Source: Microbispora sp. H13382 (GTDB taxonomy: Bacteria > Actinomycetota > Actinomycetes > Streptosporangiales > Streptosporangiaceae). Taken from it: DNA of 64,000 nucleotides. The notes beneath the pieces were generated by a model. That model worked only from the letters and a program-made list of their open reading frames with translations, had not been told where the DNA came from and did not search any database. The translations under genes and the position numbers were made by a program. Every line of letters begins with the position of its first letter. Position 1 is the first letter of the stretch. The stretch covers positions 289,036-353,035 of the forward strand of contig NZ_JABBXA010000008.1 in the NCBI RefSeq assembly GCF_014161445.1. The letters are read 5' to 3'. Shown piece after piece: positions 36,660 through 45,123 of the stretch.

Positions 36660-37229
36660 TCACTCGCGGGAGCGGTGCGCGCGGACCTTGTGGCGGTTGC
36701 CGCACCGTTCCATCGAGCACCAGCGCCTGCTGCCCGGACGTGATGTGTCGACGAAGACGAGGGCGCAGTTGTCTCCCGCGCACTCCCGCACCCGGTGCGC
36801 GTACGGGCCGGTGAACAGCTCGACGGCGTCCCTCGCGACGGTCGCGACCACCCGGGCCCCGGTCGCGGGGGCGGCCCAGGACCTCAGCCCGTCGGCCGTC
36901 ATCACGGGCGTCAGCGGCGGCGCCGACGCCGCCTCGTTGACCGTGTCCACGTCCGCCTGCCTCGGCATGCGTCCGTGGGCGCGGTCGCCGGCGAGCCCCC
37001 ACAGGGCGGTGCGCAGGACCTTGGCCCGGACGAGGTCCTCCGCCGTCGCGTCCACCCGTTCCAGGCCGAGCCGGGACACCGCGGCCCACCGGGCGAGGTC
37101 GTCCGGCTCGTGCAGCGTCTCGTAGTGGGCGTAGACCCCCACGCCGCCGCTCACGAGGAACTCCAGGCAGAGGGCGCCCGGGTCGAACCGGAAGGAGGCC
37201 CCGTCACGCGGATGTAGCGTCAGGCTCAT
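36660..37229 (-). CDS. CGNR zinc-finger transcriptional regulator
   Basis: The 189-residue protein has an N-terminal ABATE-type ligand-binding domain (stress-induced, residues ~1-130) and a C-terminal CGNR zinc finger: Cys in RECAGDNCALVF, then SRRWCSMERCGNRHKVRAHR. Such regulators pair with small enzymes, here the divergent VOC gene. The start codon lies in one arm of a perfect inverted repeat, so the mRNA is probably leaderless and the protein may bind there to control both genes. Confidence 0.88.
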   Translation of the reverse strand: MSLTLHPRDGASFRFDPGALCLEFLVSGGVGVYAHYETLHEPDDLARWAAVSRLGLERVDATAEDLVRAKVLRTALWGLAGDRAHGRMPRQADVDTVNEAASAPPLTPVMTADGLRSWAAPATGARVVATVARDAVELFTGPYAHRVRECAGDNCALVFVDTSRPGSRRWCSMERCGNRHKVRAHRSRE

Positions 37230-37253
37230 GTAACCACTATAAAGGGTTACATG
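37227..37253. promoter_or_regulatory. Perfect palindrome holding both start codons of a divergent pair
   Basis: CATGTAACC (37227-37235) and GGTTACATG (37245-37253) are exact inverted repeats around a 9-bp spacer ACTATAAAG. The spacer carries -10-like hexamers for both directions: TATAAA (37238-37243) rightward and TATAGT leftward. Each is 6-7 nt from its ATG. The outer ATG triplets are the two start codons. Confidence 0.75.
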
Positions 37254-37694
37254 ACTCTCGAATGGAAGCTCGTCATCGACTGCGCCGACCCGCACGCGCA
37301 GGCGGCGTTCTGGGCGGAGGCCCTGGGCTACGAGGTGGAGGACAACAGCGCGCTGGTCGGCCGGCTCCTGGACGCCGGCGTGCTGGGGGAGGCGGAGGTG
37401 ACCCCCGACCGCACGGCCTTCCGGACGCTGCGGGCCGTGCGGCACCCGGACGACCCGTTCGATCCGCACAGTGGCACGGGCCTCGGCCGCCGGATCCTCT
37501 TCCAGGCGGTCCCCGAGCCGAAGGCGGGCAAGAACCGCCTGCACATCGACCTGCACGCGGGCCCCGAGCGCAGGGACGCCGAGGTGGACCGGCTCAAGGC
37601 GCTCGGCGCCACCGTGCTGCGGACCGTGCAGGAGCCGGGGACCCACCACGTCACCATGGCCGACCCCGAGGGCAACGAGTTCGACGTGCAGTGA
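37251..37694 (+). CDS. VOC-family glyoxalase-like protein
   Basis: The 147-residue protein has the vicinal-oxygen-chelate fold in one chain: two beta-alpha-beta-beta-beta units, with HIDLHAG in the second strand region and a C-terminal MADPEGNEFDV carrying the metal-ligand glutamate. Members include glyoxalases, dioxygenases and antibiotic-binding proteins; the substrate is unknown. It probably lacks a leader and is controlled by the divergent CGNR regulator. It is convergent with the response regulator gene (4-bp gap). Confidence 0.82.
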   Translation: MTLEWKLVIDCADPHAQAAFWAEALGYEVEDNSALVGRLLDAGVLGEAEVTPDRTAFRTLRAVRHPDDPFDPHSGTGLGRRILFQAVPEPKAGKNRLHIDLHAGPERRDAEVDRLKALGATVLRTVQEPGTHHVTMADPEGNEFDVQ

Positions 37695-37698
37695 ACCC

Positions 37699-38302
37699 CT
37701 ACAGCCAGCCGTTGTGGCGGGCCAGGCGGGCGGCCTCGATGCGGTTCCTGGTGCCGGTCTTGCCGATGGCCGACGACAGGTAGTTGCGCACGGTGCTCTC
37801 CGACAGGTGGAGGCGGGCGGCGATGTCGGAGATCGTCGAGCCGTCCGCCGCCGCGGCGAGGACGTCGCGCTCCCGGTCGGTCAGCGGGCTCGGGCCGGTG
37901 CTCAGCGCGGCCGCCGCGAGAGCGGGGTCGATGACCCGCTCGCCGCGCAGCACGCGGCACGGCGTCGGCGAGCTCCTCGACCGGCCCGTCCTTGACCAGG
38001 AACCCCCGGGCCCCGGCCTCCATCGCGCGGCGCAGGTAGCCGGGCCGCCCGAACGTCGTGAGGATGAGCACGGCGCAGCCGGGCAGCCGCTCGCCCAGGT
38101 CGGCGGCGGTCTCCAGGCCGCCGCGGCCCGGCATCTCGATGTCGAGCAGAGCCACGTCGGGCCGGGTCCGCAGCGCGGCGTCCACCACCTCGTCACCGTG
38201 GCCGACCTGGGCGACGACCTCGATGTCCTCCTCCAGGCCGAGGAGCAGGGCCAGCGCGCCGCGCATCATGCCCTGGTCCTCGGCCAGCAGCAGCCTGATC
38301 AC
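37699..38302 (-). pseudogene. NarL/FixJ-family response regulator interrupted by a frameshift
   Basis: Two frames together make one regulator. The receiver half (RLLLAEDQGMMRGA, acceptor Asp in LLDIEMPGRGG, Lys in FLVKDGP) is read from GTG 38302. It then shifts at about 37954-37961, after VEELADAV, into the frame coding VLRGERVIDPA and the LuxR-type helix-turn-helix (LTDRERDVLAAAADG). Two bases are missing compared with the expected Arg-Arg codons in a CG-rich run. This may be a sequencing error, since both halves are intact and conserved. It overlaps the kinase gene by GTGA. Confidence 0.8.
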
Positions 38303-39423
38303 TCGCCGTCCTCCTTCGCGTACGGCACGGTCACCCGGAGGAGGAAGCCCCCGTCCGGCGGCGCCGTGGTCTCCACGGCGCCGCCGGCGGCCTTCACCCG
38401 CTCGCGCAGGCCGGTCAGGCCGTTGCCCCTGCCGTGAAGTTTCGCGGGCGGGCCGTCGTTGCGGATCTCGAGCACGAGGTGTCCGGCGTCCTCGCGCAGG
38501 CCGATCGCGCAGGCCGCCGCGCCGCCGTGCCGTACGACGTTGGTGACGCCCTCGCGCACGGCCCAGCCGAGCAGGGCGTCGGTCTCGGGAGCGGGCCGTA
38601 CGGAGGAGACGCGGACGGTCGCCTCGACGCCGGCGTCCGCGAGGGCGGCCCGGGCGGAGTCGAGCTCGGCGGTGAGCCCTCTGCCGCGGTAACCGGTGAC
38701 GGCGGCGCGCACCTCGGTCAGCGCCTGCCGCCCGATCCGCTCGATGTCGGCCGCCTGCCCGGCCGCCTCGTCCGCGTCCACCCGCGCGAGCCGGCGTACG
38801 GCCTCGGCCTTGACCACCATCACCGAGAGCGTGTGGCCGAGCAGGTCGTGCAGGTCGCGGGAGAAGCGCAGCCGCTCCTCGCTCACGGCGGCCCGGGCCA
38901 GCTCCTCCCGGGTCGCCTTGAGCTCGTGGATGGCCTCCCACAGCCGGATGATGATCGCCGGGATGATGCCCGCGGTGAACGTCCCCCAGACCAGCGCGAG
39001 CATGCCGCTCAGGTCGGTGCCGGCCCGTACGGCGACGGCCAGAGCGGCGGCGCACTCGGCGAACAGCGCGACCGGCAGGATCCTGCCGCGGATGGTGGTC
39101 CCGGTGGCCACGGCCAGCATGGCGACCAGGTAGAGCCAGTTGTTCCCGAACCAGGCCGCCGACGCCAGGACCACCGCCGCGAGCAGTCCCAGCGCCGGCA
39201 GGGCGCGCCGCCGGTCGGCGAAGGCGAAGTGCGTGGTGGCCACGTAGAGCCCGGCGGCGGCCAGCGCGGCCGGCCAGGCCAGCCACAGCGGGTGGGAGCG
39301 GCCGTGCCCGATGTCCCACACGGGCGCCGCCGTCAGGACGGCCCACATGTACATGCCCCTGGCGTCGGGGCCGCGCTCGCCCTCCCGCAGCGGGTCGAGC
39401 CAGGTGCCGCGTTCTGTCGTCAT
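38299..39423 (-). CDS. DesK-like membrane sensor histidine kinase
   Basis: The 374-residue kinase has about five hydrophobic segments (residues ~30-160), then the HisKA_3 motif FSRDLHDLLGHTLSV with the phosphorylated His, and an ATPase domain with EGVTNVVRHG and GNGLTGLRERV. It pairs with the downstream regulator (4-bp overlap). The ABC-2 exporter genes just upstream on the same strand are the likely target, as in other DesK/NatKR-type systems. Confidence 0.9.
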   Translation of the reverse strand: MTTERGTWLDPLREGERGPDARGMYMWAVLTAAPVWDIGHGRSHPLWLAWPAALAAAGLYVATTHFAFADRRRALPALGLLAAVVLASAAWFGNNWLYLVAMLAVATGTTIRGRILPVALFAECAAALAVAVRAGTDLSGMLALVWGTFTAGIIPAIIIRLWEAIHELKATREELARAAVSEERLRFSRDLHDLLGHTLSVMVVKAEAVRRLARVDADEAAGQAADIERIGRQALTEVRAAVTGYRGRGLTAELDSARAALADAGVEATVRVSSVRPAPETDALLGWAVREGVTNVVRHGGAAACAIGLREDAGHLVLEIRNDGPPAKLHGRGNGLTGLRERVKAAGGAVETTAPPDGGFLLRVTVPYAKEDGE

Positions 39424-39443
39424 CGGGAACGTCACATTAGCGG

Positions 39444-40169
39444 TCAGGCCCGGCGGCCGGCGCGGCGATAGCCGTGCACCGCGTAGACGCCGAAGGCGAG
39501 CAGCCAGGCCGACAGGGTCGCGACCTGGCGGACGGTGGGGACGTCGCCGAACGCGACCCGCCACGACAGGCCCGCGTAGCTGTTCGACGGGATCCACTCG
39601 GCGACGGCGCGCAGCCAGGACGGGAAGTTCGCGATCGGCACCCACAGGCCGCCGAGGACGGCCAGCGTCAGCATGGTCGCGATGTTGGCCATCGCGGCCG
39701 ACTGGCCCGACAGGCGGTAGCCGTTGCCGAGGCCGAGCAGGGAGAACGGCACGGTCCCCGCCCACAGGAGCACCACGATCGCCAGCCACCGCTGCGGCGC
39801 GAGCGTGACGTGGTTGACCAGCACACCGGCCAGCAGCACGGCCGCGATGCTCGGCACGACGCCGACGATCCCTGTGACGACCTTCCCGGCCACGACCTGG
39901 GCGGGGGTCAGCGGGGTGAGCCGCAACCGGCGCAGCCATCCCGCCGCGCGGTCCTCGGCGATGCCGCTGCCGTTGTTGAACGCGCCGCCGAGCGCGCCGT
40001 ACGCCGCCATGCTGACCATCGTGTAGATCGCGGCGTCGTGCCGGTCGCCGGGGGCCAGGCCGAGGTTGGTGAAGACGAGGTACATGACGACCGGCATGAC
40101 GATCCCGAAGATCACGTAGCCGCCGTCGCGCGTGCTCCTGATCAGTTCGAGCCGTACGTATCCCCACAT
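39444..40169 (-). CDS. ABC-2 type transporter permease
   Basis: The 241-residue protein has six hydrophobic segments and the ABC-2 pattern (long first loop, NYxxG-like SNSYAGLSW near residue 200). It forms an exporter with the ATPase encoded directly upstream (start ATG overlaps the previous stop as TGATG). Substrate is unknown; linearmycin/daunorubicin-type or natural product export is common for this family. The histidine kinase gene follows after 20 bp, suggesting one operon. Confidence 0.88.
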   Translation of the reverse strand: MWGYVRLELIRSTRDGGYVIFGIVMPVVMYLVFTNLGLAPGDRHDAAIYTMVSMAAYGALGGAFNNGSGIAEDRAAGWLRRLRLTPLTPAQVVAGKVVTGIVGVVPSIAAVLLAGVLVNHVTLAPQRWLAIVVLLWAGTVPFSLLGLGNGYRLSGQSAAMANIATMLTLAVLGGLWVPIANFPSWLRAVAEWIPSNSYAGLSWRVAFGDVPTVRQVATLSAWLLAFGVYAVHGYRRAGRRA

Positions 40170-41065
40170 CACGCGTTCTCCTTCGCGGTGAGGGCGACGA
40201 AGGCGTCCTCCAGGTCGGCCGGCACGACCTCCAGCTCGCGGACGGCGCCCGCGCGGGCGAGGGCCATGACGGTGGCGTCGGAGTCGGCGCTGCGCAGGTG
40301 GACCCGGCCGCCCCTGATCTCCATGTGGCGCACGCCCGGCAGGGCCGCGAGCCAGGCGGACTCGCCGTCGGCCGTCACGCTCACCGTGGTCAGCGCCGCC
40401 GCCCGCTTGATCTCCGCGCTGGTGCCGTCGGCGACCACCCGGCCGTGACCGAGCACGACGACGCGGTCGGCGTGCTCGTCGGCCTCCTCCAGGTAGTGCG
40501 TGGAGAACAGGATCGTCTTGCCCCGGCTGGCCAGCCCGCGCATGCCGTCCCAGAACTCGCGCCTGGCCTCCACGTCCAGCGCCGCGGTGGGCTCGTCGAG
40601 GACGATCAGGACGGGGTCGCCGCACACGGCCGTCGCGAACCGCACACGCTGCGCCTGCCCGCCCGACAGCCGGTCCACCCGGCGGTCGCGCAGGTCGCCG
40701 ATCCGCGCGAGCGCGAGCACCTGGTCGAGGGGGAGGGGAGCGGCGTAGGTCCCGGCCACGAAGGCAAGCAACTCGCGGACCGTCACCCGTGGGACGAGGC
40801 CGCCCTCCTGCGGCATCGCGCCGACCAGGCCCCGCCGTACGGCCTGCTCGGGGGCGAGGCCGAACAGCACGGCCCGCCCGGAGTCGGGTGCGAGCAGCCC
40901 GAGCAGCAGCGCGATGGTGGTCGACTTGCCCGCGCCGTTGGGGCCGAGCAGTGCCACGGTCTGGCCGCGGGGGATGGCGAGCGTGAGCCCGTCCACGGCC
41001 CGTACGGGGCCGAAGTGCTTGGTCGCCGAGGTCAGGGACACGGCGTGGGGAGTGTTCGTGGTCAC
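40169..41065 (-). CDS. ABC transporter ATP-binding protein (DrrA/NatA type)
   Basis: The 298-residue ATPase has Walker A (GPNGAGKS), Q-loop (MPQEGGLVP), signature LSGGQAQR, Walker B (LIVLDEPT) and H-loop (STHYLEEAD), followed by a C-terminal ~80-residue domain typical of antibiotic exporters. GTG 41065 (VTTNTPHAVSLTSATKHFG) was chosen because the conserved ATPase core begins soon after; a longer frame upstream is not conserved. It leads the operon ABC ATPase, permease, kinase, regulator. A TetR-like half-match lies near 41149. Confidence 0.92.
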   Translation of the reverse strand: MTTNTPHAVSLTSATKHFGPVRAVDGLTLAIPRGQTVALLGPNGAGKSTTIALLLGLLAPDSGRAVLFGLAPEQAVRRGLVGAMPQEGGLVPRVTVRELLAFVAGTYAAPLPLDQVLALARIGDLRDRRVDRLSGGQAQRVRFATAVCGDPVLIVLDEPTAALDVEARREFWDGMRGLASRGKTILFSTHYLEEADEHADRVVVLGHGRVVADGTSAEIKRAAALTTVSVTADGESAWLAALPGVRHMEIRGGRVHLRSADSDATVMALARAGAVRELEVVPADLEDAFVALTAKENA

Positions 41066-41172
41066 GGTGACGACGGTAGGCGGGCGCCCCCGGTCCGAGT
41101 AGATCGATCGATACGGCTCCGGGCAGGACAAATGTCCCACCCGGAAATCTACATCGTAAAGGCGCCGGCTCG

Positions 41173-41907
41173 CTACGAAACCTGAGCGAGAACCGCCGCC
41201 AGATCCACCGGACGGGACAGCATCGGCCAGTGACCGGTCGGCAGCTCACGCAGCTCCCACTCCGGCCCGCTCAGGGACGCGAAGAACGGATGCCCGGCCG
41301 CGATCAGCTCCTTGACCTGAGCGAGCGGGAACGAGCAGCTCACGAGCGTCTTCGGCAGCGCGGCGAACGCGGCGGCGTCCCCGCCGAGAACGAGGGGCTG
41401 GGTGATCGTGCCGAGCGGCTGGCCGGTGGCCCGGGAGGCCATCAGCCCCCGCTCCCGCTCTCCCAGCCCCTCGAGGCTCGCGCCCGACTCCTCCAGTTCG
41501 TCCCAGGAGGGCAGGGGATAGCGCCGGCCGTCCTCGACGCGCTTCTCGACGAACTCCCGCCCGGTGAGATCGATCTGGGCCATGCCGTCCGGCACCGGGC
41601 CGCTCTCGACGTACACCACCCGGCTCACGCGGCCGGCCGCGCGGGCGGCGGCTCCGGTGATCGCGGCGGCGCTGCCGCTGTGGCCGACGAGCACGACGTC
41701 GTGCAGGTCCTCGGCCTCGATCAGGCCGGTGATGTCGCGGATGTGGGTGTCCAGATCCAGGGCGGGGGAGGCGAGGTGGGCGCGGTCGGCCAGGCCGGTG
41801 AGGGTCAGGGGATATGCCTCATGGCCCATCCCGCGGAGTGCGGCGGTCACGTCCCGCCACGCCCACGCGCCGAGCCAGAATCCGGGAACCAGTACGTAAG
41901 TCGTCAT
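41173..41907 (-). CDS. Alpha/beta hydrolase (EstC/MesB-like esterase family)
   Basis: The 244-residue hydrolase has the oxyanion-type LVPGFWLGAWAW near the N-terminus, nucleophile elbow VGHSGSAA (Ser ~76), and a C-terminal catalytic His in LPTGHWPMLSRP. The lid region is reduced. Members include small ester hydrolases and hydroxynitrile lyase-like enzymes; the substrate is unknown. It is divergent from a WYL regulator with a 42-bp shared gap that contains an inverted repeat, suggesting that regulator controls it. Confidence 0.87.
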   Translation of the reverse strand: MTTYVLVPGFWLGAWAWRDVTAALRGMGHEAYPLTLTGLADRAHLASPALDLDTHIRDITGLIEAEDLHDVVLVGHSGSAAAITGAAARAAGRVSRVVYVESGPVPDGMAQIDLTGREFVEKRVEDGRRYPLPSWDELEESGASLEGLGERERGLMASRATGQPLGTITQPLVLGGDAAAFAALPKTLVSCSFPLAQVKELIAAGHPFFASLSGPEWELRELPTGHWPMLSRPVDLAAVLAQVS

Positions 41908-41926
41908 GCGTCGACGCTAGGCCCGA

Positions 41927-41949
41927 ATCAGGGCAGAATCGGTCCTGAT
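41927..41949. promoter_or_regulatory. Inverted repeat between hydrolase and WYL regulator
   Basis: ATCAGG (41927-41932) and CCTGAT (41944-41949) are separated by 11 bp and abut the WYL gene start. The spacer contains CAGAAT, a plausible -10 for a leaderless transcript. Confidence 0.45.
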
Positions 41950-42900
41950 ATGTCGACGAATCGCGTTCTCGCCTTCCTGGAGTTGCTGCAGGCCCGGCCC
42001 GGGCTCACCGGTCCCGAGCTCGCCGAGCGTCTGGAGGTGGACGTGCGCAGCGTGCGCCGCTACGTCCGCAGGCTGGAGGACCTCGGCATTCCCGTGCAGG
42101 CCGAGCGGGGGCGATACGGCGGCTACCGGCTGATGCCGGGCTACCGGCTGCCGCCGCTCATGCTGACCGGCGACGAGGCCGCCGCCGTGGTGCTCGGGCT
42201 GCTCGCGGGCCGCCGGGCCGGCCTGACGGTGGGCGAGGGGGCGGCCGAGAGCGCGCTCGCGAAGATCCGGCGCGTGCTGCCCGACGCCCTGCGCGACCGG
42301 GTCGGCGCCGTCGAGGACATGGTGGGCCTGACCTCCCGATCCGCCACGGCCTCCCGGCCGAGCGGGGCGACGCTGCTGACACTCGCCGATGCCGCCCGCC
42401 GTCGTCGCCGCGTACGGCTGACCTACCGGTCGTACCGGGGCGAAAGCAGTGAGCGGACGGTCGATCCCTACGGGCTGGTGTTCCACTCGGGCCGCTGGTA
42501 CCTGACCGGCCACGACCACCGCAGGGGCGAGGTGCGGACGTTCCGGCTCGACCGGATCGGCCAGGTGGCGGCGACGGAGGAGGAGTTTCCCGCGCCGGGG
42601 GAGTTCGACGCGGTCGCCCACGTGATGGAGTCGCTGGCGGGCGTGCCATACCGGTATGAGGTCGTGGTGGTGCTGGCCACGACGATGGAGGAGGCACGGC
42701 GGCGGATCCCGCCGACGGCGGCCGCGCTCGCCCCGGCGGACGGCGGCGTCCGGATGACCGGCCGCGCCGAACGCCTGGACGGAATGGCGCAGATGCTGGC
42801 CGGCCTCGGCGTGCCGTTCACCGTGGTGGGGCCGCCGGAACTGCGCGAGGAGGTGCGCGCGCTCGCCCGCCGCCTGTCCGAGTGGGCCGGTCAGCCCTGA
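41950..42900 (+). CDS. WYL-domain transcriptional regulator (YafY/DeoR type)
   Basis: The 316-residue protein has an N-terminal winged helix (LQARPGLTGPELAERLEVDVRSVRRYV, residues ~12-40, with ERGRYGGYRL wing) and a WYL domain (FHSGRWYLTGHDHRRGEVRTFRLDRI), then a C-terminal WCX-like domain. WYL domains bind nucleotides or ligands and control stress or defence genes. It is divergent from the hydrolase and likely regulates it. Confidence 0.88.
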   Translation: MSTNRVLAFLELLQARPGLTGPELAERLEVDVRSVRRYVRRLEDLGIPVQAERGRYGGYRLMPGYRLPPLMLTGDEAAAVVLGLLAGRRAGLTVGEGAAESALAKIRRVLPDALRDRVGAVEDMVGLTSRSATASRPSGATLLTLADAARRRRRVRLTYRSYRGESSERTVDPYGLVFHSGRWYLTGHDHRRGEVRTFRLDRIGQVAATEEEFPAPGEFDAVAHVMESLAGVPYRYEVVVVLATTMEEARRRIPPTAAALAPADGGVRMTGRAERLDGMAQMLAGLGVPFTVVGPPELREEVRALARRLSEWAGQP

Positions 42901-42943
42901 GACGCCGGCCGCGTGACCGTGCCTCGCGATCACCCGCCCGGGT

Positions 42944-44353
42944 TCATGCGTTCTGGCTGAGGGGCGCCGCCGGCCCCTTCTGGGCCCGGGCGACGTCCAG
43001 CGCGGCGGCGTCGCGAGGGCCCGGCCGTTCCCCGGCGTCGTGTTCGCCCGTCCGGGCCGCCCCGTACGCGAGCGGGCCGGCGGCCGGGAGACCGCGCCGC
43101 CGGGCCACCAGTCCGGACAGCAGGTCCTCCCACCGCGCGCCGATGACGTCGAGGTCGTAGCGGGCCGCCGTCTTCAGGGCGTTGGCGCCCATCCGGCGGC
43201 GCAGGTCCTCGTCCTCGATGAGCGCGCAGATGGCGTCGGCCATCGCGTGGATCTTCTCCGGCTTCACCAGCAGGCCGTCGTGACCGTTGGTGATCATCTC
43301 CTTGGGGCCGGTCGGGCAGTCGTAGCTGACGACGGGGAGGCCCTTGCTCATGGCCTCCAGGATGACCATCGGCATGCCCTCGTGGCGGGAGCTCAGCACG
43401 AACATCGAGGCGTCCGCGAGGACGGCGCCGACGTCCTCGGCCGGGCCCTCGAGGAACACCCGATCGGACAGCCCGCGCTTGTCGATCGACGCCTGGAGCT
43501 TCTCCCGCCGGGGGCCGCCGCCGTAGACGCGAAGCGTCCAGTCCGGGTGCCGCTCCGCCACGTGCGCCCACGCGCGGATGAGCAGGTCGTAGCCCTTGCC
43601 CCAGGTCAGCCGGCCCACCGTGACGACGGTCTTCGCGGTGAGCGGCGAGACGCCGCCGTTCAGGTGGGGCGTCGCGTTGGGCACCTGCGCCAGCACGGCG
43701 GGCCGGTCCTTGCGTGCCTTCTCGAAGGACCGCTCATAGGTGCGCAGGTCGGCCTGCGTGAGGGTGACGACCGCGTCGTGCCTGCCGTACCTGCGGGTGA
43801 TCTGCTTGCGCACCAGCGGCTGGTGCGAGGACAGGTTGCCGTGCTCCTGCGCGACCGTGATGATCTCCGGGGGCGCGAAGCGCGCGGCGATCAGGTTGAG
43901 GCCGGGCCGGGTTCCGATGAGGATGCCCCGGCGGCGGGAGCGGATGTAGCGGACCAGCTTGAGGTCGGTGCGCAGGGTGAACCAGTGGTGGGCCGCCTCG
44001 TCCTTGGGCACCAGCCTGCTCGGGAAGCGCGACAGCAGGCCCTTGCGGCGAGGGAGCCGGTCGTCGAGATAACGGACGCGCACTCCGGGAGGAACGGGGA
44101 GGAAGGGCTCCTCACGTTCCCGCACGACGCTCACGATCTCGACGTCGTGGGTGCGCGCCAGATATCCGGCGAGGTTGAAGACCGTGCGGATCGTGCCGCC
44201 CATGCCGTTGGCGTGCAGCAGCAGGATGCGGATCTCGTGACCGTCGGGCGGCGGCGCCGACCGGGCACGCTGCCGGTCGCGAGCCTCCATCGCCCGTACG
44301 ACCGCTCTGGCCGCTTTCCTTGCCACCCTGCGGTGAAGAGAAGACACAGTCAT
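42944..44353 (-). CDS. Glycosyltransferase family 4 protein
   Basis: The 469-residue GT-B enzyme begins with a basic segment and has LLLHANGMGGTIRTVFNLA near residue 45, a C-terminal donor domain with TVGRLTWGKGYDLLIRAW, EGPAEDVGAVLADASMFVLSS and the E-x7-E motif in PMVILEAMSKGLP. It resembles teichoic acid or capsule glycosyltransferases (TagE-like pattern), adding sugars to a cell-wall polymer. The C-terminal ~50 residues are low-complexity. Acceptor and sugar are unknown. Confidence 0.88.
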   Translation of the reverse strand: MTVSSLHRRVARKAARAVVRAMEARDRQRARSAPPPDGHEIRILLLHANGMGGTIRTVFNLAGYLARTHDVEIVSVVREREEPFLPVPPGVRVRYLDDRLPRRKGLLSRFPSRLVPKDEAAHHWFTLRTDLKLVRYIRSRRRGILIGTRPGLNLIAARFAPPEIITVAQEHGNLSSHQPLVRKQITRRYGRHDAVVTLTQADLRTYERSFEKARKDRPAVLAQVPNATPHLNGGVSPLTAKTVVTVGRLTWGKGYDLLIRAWAHVAERHPDWTLRVYGGGPRREKLQASIDKRGLSDRVFLEGPAEDVGAVLADASMFVLSSRHEGMPMVILEAMSKGLPVVSYDCPTGPKEMITNGHDGLLVKPEKIHAMADAICALIEDEDLRRRMGANALKTAARYDLDVIGARWEDLLSGLVARRRGLPAAGPLAYGAARTGEHDAGERPGPRDAAALDVARAQKGPAAPLSQNA

Positions 44354-44427
44354 GCCCCGTTCGTGTCAGATGAAGATCCCCTTTCCCTATGACGTAACTG
44401 GCAGTTCTCTCGTTGTTGTGATCTAAG

Positions 44428-45108
44428 TCACGTTGTGCGGAAAAGTCGGTATATGGTCGTCCGTTTGCTGGGAGTGTCCTCCAGCGCGGCGGGCACATCA
44501 TGCACGCCGACCGGCTCGAACACGCCCTCCGGGAGATAGGAGCAGGCCCGGTCGGGGACCCCGATAAGGACATCGCCGCCCGCGCGGGACAGGAACGGGG
44601 TGACCCGCCGGGCCAGCGGCTCCTCGTAGTAGACGTCCCCGGCCAGCACGACCTGCTGGGACGGCGCCCCGTCGAGCAGGTCGCCCCCGGCGACCCGCAC
44701 CGCGACGCCGTTGGCGCGGGCGTTGACGCCGACGGCCGCCAGCGCGTACGGGTCGACGTCGTTGGCGACGACGAGGGCGGCTCCGGCCAGCGCCGCGGCG
44801 ACCGCGACCAGTCCCGAGCCGCTGGCGAGGTCGAGAACGGTACGGCCCCGCACGATCTCGGGATGGTCGAGCACGTGACGGGCCAGCGCCTGCCCGCCGG
44901 CCCAGGGACAGGCCCAGAAAGGCAGCCGCCCGGCGCGCTCCCACAGCTCGTACACGCGGTCGTCCTCGCCCGCGTCCCGCGTGGCGCCCGCGGCGATCAC
45001 ACGCAGTCGTATCTCCGGCACGTACGGCACGGCCGCGAGCCCGGTGTGCGCGCGCACGAAATCCTCGGCGTCCTCGGCGTCCTGCACGGTGGCCGATCGT
45101 ATCCGCAC
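44428..45108 (-). CDS. Class I SAM-dependent methyltransferase (ETFB/METTL20-like)
   Basis: The 226-residue enzyme has motif I LDLASGSGLVAVAAA (residue ~90), motif II VVANDVDPYAL, and a D-x-Y-Y-E block (AGDVYYEEPLA), the pattern of the lysine methyltransferases that modify electron-transfer flavoprotein beta in other bacteria and mitochondria. Whether it methylates protein lysine here is inferred. It overlaps no neighbour, but a 15-bp gap separates it from the radical SAM gene. Confidence 0.8.
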   Translation of the reverse strand: MRIRSATVQDAEDAEDFVRAHTGLAAVPYVPEIRLRVIAAGATRDAGEDDRVYELWERAGRLPFWACPWAGGQALARHVLDHPEIVRGRTVLDLASGSGLVAVAAALAGAALVVANDVDPYALAAVGVNARANGVAVRVAGGDLLDGAPSQQVVLAGDVYYEEPLARRVTPFLSRAGGDVLIGVPDRACSYLPEGVFEPVGVHDVPAALEDTPSKRTTIYRLFRTT

Positions 45109-45123
45109 GGACCAGCCTCCGGG

